A DNA stretch of 64,000 nt from Pontiella agarivorans (GTDB taxonomy: Bacteria > Verrucomicrobiota > Kiritimatiellia > Kiritimatiellales > Pontiellaceae): contig NZ_JARVCO010000010.1 of assembly GCF_034531395.1 (NCBI RefSeq), positions 620,001 through 684,000 on the forward strand, in the 5' to 3' direction. A model generated the notes under the pieces. The model searched no databases, had not been told where the DNA came from, and saw only the letters and a program-made list of their open reading frames with translations. This document shows positions 22,001-30,900 of the stretch, piece after piece. The stretch's first letter is position 1, and every line of letters starts with the position of its first letter. A program made the translations under genes and the position numbers.

Positions 22001-24748
22001 TTTCGAGCGCTCGGTTTGCAGCCAGTAATCGGTTTGCTCGCCGCCCAGAACCGAGCGGGCCGCCCGGTAAAGGTTCTCTTCAACCCGCAGGTTCAGTCCG
22101 GCATAATCGGCCAGTCCGGCGCGATAATCTTCGTTGCCGGAATAGTGGCCGGGTCGTTCCATATCGCCGGTATCCGGGCGCATACCGGAGAGGAGGATTA
22201 CAGCGGGGCCCACATTCAGATCGGAGGATAGCTGAGATTGGTCATTCCGGATGAAATGCCCGGGCATATAAAAACGCCCGTTATTAAAGTTTGATGCTTC
22301 CTGCGCATAAAGGCCGTTTTGTCCGCGGCCCCAGCGGATGTCGGTGGCGTTGAAATAGACCGGGAGGTCGAGCCCGCCGTCTTTACTGAATGTCATGAAA
22401 TAATCGTTGGGAACGAGAGGAAGGGTTTCCGGATCGGCCGGGGCTGAACAGGCGGCTTCCGCACAGGTGGTGGCGTAGGTGATGGATAGCGCGCCGGGGT
22501 CGGCCAGTGCGCTGCCCGTCGTCGGCAGGTCATCCGTCAACTCAAGCTGGCTGCTGTAGTTCCAGCTGATTTCCGGACCATAGGGGAGGTGCGGTGAAAA
22601 ATAGCCGGGGCTCAATGCGAGTTTTGTGCTCAAGCGAGCGTCTTCATTGGCGGTGGTGGTTACTGTGATATCGGATTGGACGGAATCGACAAAGCGATAG
22701 TATTCCGCGTTGGAGCGTTTGAGGGCGAGGTTCGGGTCGACCATATTCGAACTGTTGCTTTCCAGAAATTCATGCCCGGCGGTACGGGTGCAGACGATGG
22801 AGCCTTCGTGGGTGAATTCAAAGGTTCCGAGGGTTGGATGCCAGGTGGCGCTCGTGGCGGCAATCCACAGCGGTTTGGTTTCTTCCGAGAGTTGGAAGTT
22901 GGCATTGCGGGTGAGGGAGGTGTTCATGCTGAGCGCGGTATCGACCGGAACGTCATAGAATTCGATCGTGGAATCCATCATGTAGGTTTGGTGGGTGGAA
23001 ATGCCGAGCCCGGAAGGCAGCCGAACCTCCACATCCACGGTGCCGCCGTTGGCGGTGAGCCGGACCGGGGACGAGAAGGTGTAATGGATATCCTGCTGCT
23101 CGAATTGGTCCGGCACATCGACGTTAATCGTCTGCCAATCGGCGGGGTTCATGGTGTAGTCCAGCGTGGCGGGATCTTTAATGGCCTGAAGATTCGTAAA
23201 GGTGAACGGATAGCCCGAAAGCAGGCCGGTTCCGCTGATGGTGTGGTGCGTGTCGGAAGTGCGGCTCCAATCGGTCACGGTAATTTCAGTTTCGATGTCG
23301 TCGAAATACAGTTTGCCCGAATACTGGTTGATCGTGATCGGCAGGGTGGCGGTATTGTTGTTTTCCCGGCCCTCATTGATTTGGTTGTCGGCGTCGGCTT
23401 CGATCAGAATCGTGTAGTTGTTTTTGGCGAATTTTTCCGTACCGGGAATGTAGAAGTTTGCGGTCCAGTCATCCTCCTCCGTTTCAAGCGCTGGAAAGCT
23501 GATATTCCGGTTTGCGCTGTTGGAAAATACCGGTGTGGCCCCGTCGAGTATGGTGAAGCGGTATGCTGTATTCGGATAGGATTCGGCGGCGACTCCACTG
23601 CGCAGTGTGGTCTGGAGTTCAATCGGAATGTTCCGGGTGCCGAGTACGGTTTTCCAGATGTTGTTGGTGTTGGAAACGAAGAGATAGTCGGCATCATCGA
23701 GGTCGATATCCGCATTGGAATAGATCCGGATATCATCAAATTCGCGGCCGTCGGTCGGCCAGCTGTAATTGTCCACCTGCTGGAATTTAATGACTGGATT
23801 TCCAGTAATTGGAATGCCGTTCTGTGCGGCCAGGGCGTTAATGTCGAGGTTGAAAGTTTGCCAGCCGGTGGTTCCGTTCGGCAGATCATAAATTTTTGTG
23901 AATGAGGTGCCGCTGTCATTACTTAGGAAAATGCCGTCGCCGGGCTGGTCTTCCTCCCCGGATGCGCGATGTTTGAAACTGAGAGTAACCGGATCTAAGC
24001 CTTCGATATCGACCACCAGGCCAAGACTGTTGGTCGCAGTTTGTCCCGCGGAAATGCTGTCGTCCATACGCATAACCATATTGGTGGCGAGATCCAATTT
24101 CTGGACATATGTGAGACTGCTTGGTGAAGCGCCGGAAATGGAGTTGGCCGCCGGATAGCCGCTTGCGGTATAGCCGCCGAGGCTTTGCCCGAATGCGGTC
24201 TGTTGCGGATGGGAGCCGGAGGTGCTGTAGCGCGCCGAGTTATTCCAGGCCGCCCCGATCATATAGTATTTGCCTTCTTTCAGGATGGTGTTCAGTGTGC
24301 CGTAGACATAGTTGGTGCCGACCGGTGCGGTGACGGTGTTGGAGGAAATCAGCGAATACGTACCGTTTTCCGTCGCGCTTTCATAGACCAGAAGCTGTAC
24401 GGAGGTGGATTGCGGCCGGCCGAGGTAAAAACCCTGACGCGTGAGCTCCACGGTCTGGTCACACTCAAAAAAATTGCCCCGCATCCGGTTGCTGCCGGTG
24501 TAATGGTTCGGGTTGATAAAGAAGCCGGGAATGTTGTCGGTAACCACTGATTCGGTATCCCCGCGCAATTCAATGCGGCCTTCCGGAGAGGAGTCATAGA
24601 TCCACAAAATATCATTCGGCAGCGTGGCCTCATCGAAATCCTCGCGAATCGGGGGAGCCATTGAAAAAGCACTCGGGGAGATCGTCAGTAGAGTAAGCAG
24701 GCTTAAAAGCCGGAATAATCGAGTTGAACCGGAAGAGTGAGTCTTCAT
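19052..24748 (-). CDS. Giant exported protein of unknown function with CARDB-like domain and coiled coil
   Basis: First gene of the operon. The ATG at 24748 is preferred over an upstream TTG at 24784, because an AAAGGGA ribosome site precedes it and the signal peptide then starts properly (MKTHSSGSTRLFRLLSLLTL, ending near SPSAFS). The product is about 1898 aa. Visible parts: a beta-rich N-terminus; a CARDB-like unit near 380-480 (NYTILIEADADNQINEGREN); a long middle region; an alpha-helical, coiled-coil-like stretch near 1450-1620 (LNETLEELKPALDTAREYL); and a C-terminal region rich in glycine and hydrophobic beta strands (GEGWMPIVDYG, GPIGGKVFLGAEGEA). Paired cysteines near the end (GPCPFC) may form disulphides. 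The function is unknown. Confidence 0.6.
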   Translation of the reverse strand: MKTHSSGSTRLFRLLSLLTLLTISPSAFSMAPPIREDFDEATLPNDILWIYDSSPEGRIELRGDTESVVTDNIPGFFINPNHYTGSNRMRGNFFECDQTVELTRQGFYLGRPQSTSVQLLVYESATENGTYSLISSNTVTAPVGTNYVYGTLNTILKEGKYYMIGAAWNNSARYSTSGSHPQQTAFGQSLGGYTASGYPAANSISGASPSSLTYVQKLDLATNMVMRMDDSISAGQTATNSLGLVVDIEGLDPVTLSFKHRASGEEDQPGDGIFLSNDSGTSFTKIYDLPNGTTGWQTFNLDINALAAQNGIPITGNPVIKFQQVDNYSWPTDGREFDDIRIYSNADIDLDDADYLFVSNTNNIWKTVLGTRNIPIELQTTLRSGVAAESYPNTAYRFTILDGATPVFSNSANRNISFPALETEEDDWTANFYIPGTEKFAKNNYTILIEADADNQINEGRENNNTATLPITINQYSGKLYFDDIETEITVTDWSRTSDTHHTISGTGLLSGYPFTFTNLQAIKDPATLDYTMNPADWQTINVDVPDQFEQQDIHYTFSSPVRLTANGGTVDVEVRLPSGLGISTHQTYMMDSTIEFYDVPVDTALSMNTSLTRNANFQLSEETKPLWIAATSATWHPTLGTFEFTHEGSIVCTRTAGHEFLESNSSNMVDPNLALKRSNAEYYRFVDSVQSDITVTTTANEDARLSTKLALSPGYFSPHLPYGPEISWNYSSQLELTDDLPTTGSALADPGALSITYATTCAEAACSAPADPETLPLVPNDYFMTFSKDGGLDLPVYFNATDIRWGRGQNGLYAQEASNFNNGRFYMPGHFIRNDQSQLSSDLNVGPAVILLSGMRPDTGDMERPGHYSGNEDYRAGLADYAGLNLRVEENLYRAARSVLGGEQTDYWLQTERSKYYVRPSGVTGIHEAEPYSFPDTLEIYGYLHQFDQYGLSYLSGNPVESRTDGLVMLPYPSSFDVEYDGLRFDCLGEILGGELANASDKLMAYWNAVIDPRTFFYAPTDASTCANSARVLCLGITTACANIDGLLSGVLGFMPNGNLANKAAGVQNVDSRLSLPDRIQLDGPGSEEYHFTPILSAYYNDYENRGGGSADIGWINFAGALDVAFFDDLNVLFHTSASTNSSTAPIYMTGGFSDGSAQTFHVNPGTFDELNAGKPSGVIVDDFRNPYTDQYRVHARKTWLEIVNFDYPLNWSTSTKSFQSAEPVENDIVVLKLEHQADYLSADHAEISFGVQYDGLPQINIANMAFNAIDEQTGMASAVLNSVNSNLFQTIFSGLTQFDNLLADVPEKLFEPILAQSVDPIVDELYTALNNAYAAAPDTDYYSSLIQGYVAGPVGSVQQQLEDLVDTSGNAVNMLDEIDEHLEQALRVIDAFVNTVEYDPLTGQQLAQPISGLLNLQGTQFEFLGDLAAGIIGTMAADLANELAGELVPELNETLEELKPALDTAREYLTEIRDVIEEAKAQLAAGESFVRELQNALDPAQLQAAMDAAVSDLTEQFDDLQAAGDLFEEYTAEEIKTLIRQSIEDRFYASLACCNIQQVIRSRLYDVQASVETAIDGVFQQVNTAIKNVIGEYLTAIDEEINGMLGDLSDLVGAGQIDGYAHVKHDSLTELRLDGAFQWKVPEEMEFSAYMIIRQLNADGSSSCGLPGDNATEVILGTDDVGLSWVGSDLRAKINTKFAFSSGPFKPIGLAGAFEMTEGSVSFEAFKITELYAAAAFGARENYLSAALRCEMTSFEVEGGVFFGRTCSLDPFAWDPDVQGILGDPPFTGVYVYGEGWMPIVDYGCLFRIKAGVGAGMFAFLEGPIGGKVFLGAEGEALCVVGVRGEVTLVGMKNGDLMRMKGKGKISGKVGPCPFCVKFSASAEITYENGDWDADY

Positions 24749-24961
24749 CGCTTGTTCCCTTTTTAAAAAGTCCGGAGGGATCAATGTAAGGCGATGCCTA
24801 GAAACCCCTCTCTTTGTTTTTTCAGCAGTTCGAAGCTATGATTGAGACTCATTATTGTCAATGTTAACTATATTAAGATTAAATATTAATAAAAGATTCG
24901 CCCAGGATGAGTTCGTGGATTTTGATTTATTCAATCGCAGAAAATAGGGTATCGATGGTTT

Positions 24962-25618
24962 ATGAAAAAGGGATTGATGATCACTGTAGCGGCATTTTCT
25001 GCCATCTATGCCACCGCCCAACTGGAGTGGGAAGCGGATTTTATCCGGCTGGGAGCGCACCCGCTGCAGGAAAAGATGCAGGTTGAATTCAGGTATAGAA
25101 ACCCCGGGAATCAGTCGGTGGAAATGATCCGGGTGGATTCCTCCTGCGGATGTCTGGTTCCGCAGAAAGGGCCGCGCACGATAGCGCCGGGGGAGTCGGG
25201 GAGCATTACTGCTGAATTCATGCTGCGCGGTCGCAGCGGAAAACAGAAAAAACATATTCTGGTCACCACCGACAGGAATACGCAGGTTCCCTACCGGCTC
25301 GATATTGAAGTGAATATTCCCGACAGCTATCTGCCCTCGGTTAAGCGGGTCATCTGGGAGCGTGCGGAAGCCTATGAATCCCGCACGGTCAGGCTGACGA
25401 ACCACTATCATGAACCGATCAATCTGATTGAGGTGCTTCCAAGCATTGGAACGCTCAGAACAGAGCTGAAAACGGTAAAACCGGGGTTTGAATATGATCT
25501 CATCATTACGCCGGATCCCGGCGTGAAAAATCTCCGGGGGTTCATCCGTCTGAAGCCGGAACCGCTGTCCGGTGAACATAAAACCCGCGACTTTAAAGTA
25601 TATGTTTTTGTCCGGTGA
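24962..25618 (+). CDS. DUF1573 domain exported protein
   Basis: The 218-aa protein has a signal peptide (MKKGLMITVAAFSAIYATA) followed by an Ig-like fold. The family hallmark is RVDSSCGCLVPQKG then IAPGESGSITAEF, the typical DUF1573 strand pair with its cysteine pair. The rest (residues 120-218) is a second beta domain ending in a charged KVYVFVR strand. DUF1573 proteins are exported and uncharacterised. The gene is divergent from the giant-protein operon across a 213-base AT-rich gap (24749-24961) that must hold both promoters. A perfect TTCCAA palindrome lies inside at 25437-25451. It is separated by 147 bases from the next operon and may not belong to it. Confidence 0.8.
   Translation: MKKGLMITVAAFSAIYATAQLEWEADFIRLGAHPLQEKMQVEFRYRNPGNQSVEMIRVDSSCGCLVPQKGPRTIAPGESGSITAEFMLRGRSGKQKKHILVTTDRNTQVPYRLDIEVNIPDSYLPSVKRVIWERAEAYESRTVRLTNHYHEPINLIEVLPSIGTLRTELKTVKPGFEYDLIITPDPGVKNLRGFIRLKPEPLSGEHKTRDFKVYVFVR
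25437..25451. repeat. Perfect palindrome TTCCAA-GCA-TTGGAA inside a gene
   Basis: Exact 6-3-6 palindrome within the DUF1573 gene, where it encodes L-P-S-I-G-T. The reading phase differs from the copies in ligA and cusA, which encode Q-S-L-E, so the conservation is at DNA level. Confidence 0.7.
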
Positions 25619-25765
25619 CGCAGTTCGGTCCGTTAAAAACATACCTGAAAAACGTGTATTGTGCGGGCGTGTTTATAAAATTAAAAAGATAATAAAATAC
25701 CTTGCCGAACGATAACTTCCTTTTAGAGTTTGCCGTATAAAGGATACAAAAAAGGGAGGTATAGC

Positions 25766-26995
25766 ATGGCTGCGCAGGCAACGATTCTGATTCCGGGAAT
25801 TAAAGGAACGAAACTGCTCAATTCCAATGAGGTGAATCACGACACCATCTGGTCGGGGATTCAGAGTAATTTTGAATCGATCGACGATTTGGCTCTGACC
25901 AAAAGTTACCGCAACCGGTATTATGATGAAGCCCTCGAATCTATTATCCAGCCTAGCGAGGTGGAGTTGCTGGCCTACGGCGAGCTGGTGGGGGAATTGC
26001 GGAAAAATTCCAGCCGGCCGGTGTATATTTTCAACTACGACTGGCGCTATTCGAATGTCGAGAACGGCGAGCGGTTGCAGGACTTTATCGGCTATCTGAT
26101 TGCCAAATCAAAAGCCCGCCGGCGGGTAGACCCGAAGCAACCGGTGTTTTCATCGTTCGATTTCATTACGCACAGTATGGGAAATCAGGTGTTTCGTTCC
26201 TACCTGAACCTTGCCGGGTTTCGTTATGTTAATAAAGCGGTGCTTGCGGTGCCCCCGTTCCTCGGCTCGCTCGAAATCATATCAGGACTGATTAAAGGCG
26301 AAGGTTTTTTTGCGGGAACGAAAGAAAGCATGCGTAAATTGGTACGTACCTGGCCCGGTGCTCTGGAACTGCTGCCGCGTTATGCCGGGGTTTCCCGTTT
26401 TGAAAACGGCGCGTTGCATAATTTTTACAACCTTAATCACTGGCAGGATAATCTGGTGGATATCAAGCCGGACGATTCCGCCGAAAAAACGGCGCGCAAA
26501 GAAAAGCTGAAAGCACTGATCCGCCGCGGTAAACGGATGGTGGAGCAGGAAATGGTGGATCTCGACCAGCTTTCAGCTGCGGAAAAAAAGCGGATTCTGA
26601 TCGTGGTGCGGGACGGCTATAAAACGATGCAGTCGTTGCAGGTGCTCAAAAACGTTCCGCCGCCCGGACCAGTGAATTTATTCAACCTTTCGAAGGTGGC
26701 CGTAAGCAAAGACGGCGACGGCGCCGTGGCGCATGCGAGTTCCTGCTGCTATGCCCGTCCCGACGATTCCGGTGTTAAAACCGTGGCTCTGATCAAGGAC
26801 TTCTGGGCCAACGACAACAGCCATGGTTTTGTGCTCAACGAAGGACGCCTGCAAAGGCTGATCCAGCGGTTCCTCTATTCCGCCGAACCGTTTGATCACC
26901 GTATTCCCGGAAACTCGGTACGTGAAGTGGCCGGCGTGAATGAACGCAGCTGGGGGCACAACCTCTCGCGTTGGGAACTGGTGTTTAAAGACTGA
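25766..26995 (+). CDS. LCAT-like alpha/beta hydrolase (predicted esterase or acyltransferase)
   Basis: The 409-aa protein begins MAAQATILIPGIKGTKL, the opening strand and oxyanion loop of lecithin:cholesterol-acyltransferase-like hydrolases. The nucleophile elbow is THSMGN (Ser near residue 137), a common variant of GxSxG in this family, and a candidate catalytic His lies in DNSHGFVL near 352. The ATG at 25766 is chosen because GGGAGG precedes it by 6 bases; the frame stays open to 25730. There is no signal peptide, so it should act in the cytoplasm or at the inner face of the membrane. It is first in a tight operon with a lipoprotein (20-base gap) and a giant membrane protein. Substrate unknown; a phospholipid or acyl ester is the family expectation. 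Confidence 0.7.
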   Translation: MAAQATILIPGIKGTKLLNSNEVNHDTIWSGIQSNFESIDDLALTKSYRNRYYDEALESIIQPSEVELLAYGELVGELRKNSSRPVYIFNYDWRYSNVENGERLQDFIGYLIAKSKARRRVDPKQPVFSSFDFITHSMGNQVFRSYLNLAGFRYVNKAVLAVPPFLGSLEIISGLIKGEGFFAGTKESMRKLVRTWPGALELLPRYAGVSRFENGALHNFYNLNHWQDNLVDIKPDDSAEKTARKEKLKALIRRGKRMVEQEMVDLDQLSAAEKKRILIVVRDGYKTMQSLQVLKNVPPPGPVNLFNLSKVAVSKDGDGAVAHASSCCYARPDDSGVKTVALIKDFWANDNSHGFVLNEGRLQRLIQRFLYSAEPFDHRIPGNSVREVAGVNERSWGHNLSRWELVFKD

Positions 26996-27015
26996 TCAAA
27001 GAAGGGGAGGGCATT

Positions 27016-27870
27016 ATGAAAATCATCCTGTGTTTGGCCGTGATACTGGGGGCTCTTTCGGGGTGTAAAACCACAGCGGTTTGTACCGCTCCGAAGGTCA
27101 GTCCGGGCTACTATCCCATTGATCCGCTGCCGGTGCAGCTGGCTTTGCCCGATGGCTATGAGCCGCAAAAAATGAATGAAGCGATTCTGGCAGTCCTGCC
27201 GGATGAAACCATGCGCCTCTCGGTGGGATCCTTTACCTATTCCGGAGGGATTACCTATGGGCCGGCTGGCGGGAGCTTCAGCAAAGGCAGTTATGTGGTG
27301 GTGCTCGATTATATCAAATATACCACGCTGCCGGTGGGCATCATGGAAATCGAAGCTTCGACGAATGCTTGGCTGGAAGCGGTGGAGTATGGGACCGATG
27401 CGCCGATGTCAACCGGGCTGTTTGCCGGCGTCGGCCTGCGGTTGACCGCAAACCTGAGTGTGCTGGAGTCGAATGTGGATCTAGGCAGTCTTTTTGCTAT
27501 TGGAGCTGCCGCGGAAGCGAAAAAAGTCTCGGGATCAATGGTGATTCAAACACTGGGGATCAGCGGGGAGCCGGTTTCGACGATGTTGCCGATGCCCAGC
27601 GAGATCAGCCAGTCGAGCATCCAGAATGCCATGCTGGCGCTTGGGGCGATTAAGGCCAAATTGTATGAAGATGATATCACCATTTCCCCCCGGATTCTCG
27701 GTTTCAACAACACCTATTGTAAAACCCCGGAAGCGATCCATTATTTTACGGCATCGCTCCTGAATATGCCGCGGCCTTACCCGCCGATCAACTTGGTGCA
27801 GGAGTTTGCGGTACAGGCCTGCTATGGCGATGACGATGTCGCGTTGGCTGATGATGGTGAATCGGACTAA
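27016..27870 (+). CDS. Lipoprotein of unknown function
   Basis: The 284-aa precursor has a clear lipobox (MKIILCLAVILGALSGCKTT, Cys at residue 17), so it should be lipid-anchored in the cell envelope. The mature part is mostly beta and small residues (YSGGITYGPAGGSFSKGSYV near 75-95, GLFAGVGLRLTANLSV near 136-151) and ends acidic (DDDVALADDGESD). No family is recognised. A GGGGAGGG site precedes the ATG. It lies between the LCAT-like hydrolase and the 1334-aa membrane protein with gaps of 20 and 42 bases, so the three products probably work together. Confidence 0.7.
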   Translation: MKIILCLAVILGALSGCKTTAVCTAPKVSPGYYPIDPLPVQLALPDGYEPQKMNEAILAVLPDETMRLSVGSFTYSGGITYGPAGGSFSKGSYVVVLDYIKYTTLPVGIMEIEASTNAWLEAVEYGTDAPMSTGLFAGVGLRLTANLSVLESNVDLGSLFAIGAAAEAKKVSGSMVIQTLGISGEPVSTMLPMPSEISQSSIQNAMLALGAIKAKLYEDDITISPRILGFNNTYCKTPEAIHYFTASLLNMPRPYPPINLVQEFAVQACYGDDDVALADDGESD

Positions 27871-27912
27871 GTACGCCGGCCCGCGACCATAATGCGTGTA
27901 TAAGGAGGCGGT

Positions 27913-30900
27913 ATGAAGATGTTCGGAATCGGTTCGAGCCCGATCTCGTCGGGAAATTTGATTCTGATCTTTAGTGCAATCATCGGTACAGTGATTTCCA
28001 ACAGTCGTACGACGCTGAAATCGCACCGTCCCGAAATTGCCGAAGAGGTCGTGGTGGAACCGTCCGGAAATCAGGTGGACGCACGGCTTTGGGAGGACCC
28101 TTTTGATGTGCTGGAGCGTTGGGGGAAGCGGTATCCTGAAACGAATGCCCGGGCCGAACTCAGAAGCCTGAAAGAGATTCTCGAGACCCGGGTGGATAAA
28201 CTGATTGTTCCGGTGATGACCGATGATGGGCACTATCCGGAAATGAGGGAGAATCGGATTCAGCAGCGGTATGCCGTTTTGGCCGCACTGAGTACCTCGA
28301 ACTACAAACCGAACAGTCCGCAGAAGATGAATATCGGCAGGCTGGTGATCGGGGGCGTTACCAACACGGTACCGTATGAATGGTTTTCCCGGGATAAATC
28401 CAAGCCGGAAGTCTATCCGGCGGGTGGGTTAAATGGGCTGGCCCCTGCGTATGAGCAACCGGACAATTTGTACGGCAATGAATTTGAACATGTGTGTATT
28501 CTCTGGTTGCGCAGTGATTTTCTGGGTACTGCGGCTAAAGCGATCGTTTCTCCGGGACAGGGACCGCTGTCCGATTACCGGAAATTATCCGAAGCTCTGG
28601 CTCCTGCGGCGGAGCGGGGTAAACGGGGAGTATGTGATATTCGGATCATTGGCCCCCGTTCATCCGAAGGAATCCGGCGGATACTGCAGGAAATCGAGGC
28701 GTTTCGGGCGAGCGGGGTATGGCTGGAGGAGTCGATTCAGATACTGAAGAAACAGCTCCGCGAGCTGGCGGCGGGGCAGCAGGATGAGACGGTTGCCGGT
28801 GTTGATTTTAAGCGACAGGGAAATAACGGGGGGACCGAACAGGAATACAGGGCTGCTGTGACCGGGCTGAGTAAGGAAATCTGGAAGTATATGCAACCCG
28901 GGTGTAATGCCCGTCTGTTCAGTAGCCTGCCGTTCGGGGGCAAGGAGATCGGTACGAAGGAATCGGCAGGTATTGTGATCAATATCAGCCTTTACGGTGA
29001 GGAACTGGTTCGCGCGGAGAAATTGAGGATTTACCGCGGTACGCTGACGGCGATTGCAGAGGAAGAACAGAAGTTGAGAGCTGCACTCTTTAAACTGGAA
29101 AATAAACTGTGCGAACTGGAACAGCAGCGTGAGGATGCCGCGAGTGGTGAACAAATCAACTCCAGCCCGGTCCACATCCTTTCGAATGAATTCAATCTGG
29201 TACAGACCCGGCAAAAACTGGAGCTCCTCGGACAGCTGCGGGAACAGCTTATCAGGAGGGCCGGCGGAAAAGAAAATCGGTTTTCCCGTGGAAATGATCC
29301 AGAGCCGCAGCAGTTCCACCATGACTATCTGCAGCAGGGAAGCGCAGCGGATGATTATCAGCGTTTTGAGGCGTTGCTGAATTTGTGTACTGATGAGATC
29401 GATCGCCTGCCCTTTTACCGCTCCAAAAGGAAAGCACGGATTGCTCTGGAAGAGGTTCGCAGTGGGTTTGTAAAAGCAGCGAAAGACTGGGCCGAAAGGG
29501 AAGCGGAAATAAAAATAGAAGCAGCATTCACGAAAATTCGTGAGATGCAGACCAATAGACGGGCGAGTGTCAATGCTTCGATGAAACACCGGATCAGCAG
29601 GCTTGAGACTGCCCACATAGCCGTCGGCCGGGTAGTGAAAAATGAACAGGCCGAAGCGGGCGCGATGAACGGAATCAAAAGCCTGTATGCCACCCCCGTC
29701 TGCAGCGTCTTTTCACCTTGGGCCACGGCGGATAATTATCTGTTGAATGCGGATCTCTCCAACGGCAGGAAATTCAACGAGCTGCTGAATAAAAAATATG
29801 ACAGCGGAACAACCTCCGGCCGCGACGCGCTGGCGGAGTTGCGGAAGGAGATTCTTTATCTCCACGGTATTCATTTCAATCGTACGGTGCAGAAGGATAA
29901 ACGCGTGGCGAAGGCCCTTGTAGATGAGCTGAGCCGGCGCGGGGCCATCTTGCCGCCGGGCAATCCGCGTGAAACGCCGGCCCGGATTGTTTTGATCGGC
30001 GAATGGGATTCCGTATTCAGCCGGGCGCTTTCAACTACTTTTGCGCTGGAATATCTTCAGCGGCAGGGACGTTCGGCACTCCAGTGGCCGGAGGAGATTG
30101 AGGTGTTTGAATATCTGAGGGGGATTGATGGGTTGATGCCCGGTGCGGAACATGTTGATGTTCCAAAGTCTGGAAACGATTCTGGTAATGGGCAGAGCCT
30201 TTACCATACGTTGGGGCTGCGCTATCCGGATGGGTCCAGTCAGTATGACTATCTGCGCCGCCTGGCCGGGCGTGTTCAGAAGATCAATACCGAGGGCCAC
30301 CGGGTTACGGCGGTCGGAATTTTCGGCAGCGATGCTTATGACAAACTGCTGATTCTGCGGGCGCTGCGGGGAAAAATTCCTGATGCGGTATTTTTTACAA
30401 CCGACCTCGATGCCCGGTTTTTTCATGCTGACGAGTTGAAATGGACCCGCGGTCTGGTAGTCGGGTCGAGTTACGGACTGGAACTCTCACCCACGCTGCA
30501 GCAGCGGACGGCACCGTTTAGAAATACCTATCAGACCGGATTGTATGCGACCATGTTCACGGTGTTGAACGGGGCTCCCTGGGCCTTCAATATCGATGAT
30601 TATGATCCTCGTATTTTTGAAATCGGCCTGCAGGGTGCGGTTGATCTCTCAAACCGGGACACACAAATCGGGGAATTTTTTCTGCCGCTGCATCCCGAAC
30701 CGGATAATATCTGGCGCAAACACGTTGGCCGTATTGTTCTTCTTCTGGGGCTGGGGCTTGTTGTTCCGGCGCTCTTCCTCGGAGTGTTCGGTTATTTCCG
30801 GTCCGCTGGCGGAAATCCGGGCACGATGAAGCCGGCTTTTTACTGGCTGCTGTTTGCCGGGGCGTGCGGCGGGGTCGTTGTATTATTTTTTCAGACTATG

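Noticed and set aside
22676-23905. 409-codon plus-strand open frame
   Set aside because: Antisense to the first giant exported protein; low-complexity Gly/Arg/Val content and no motif or ribosome site.
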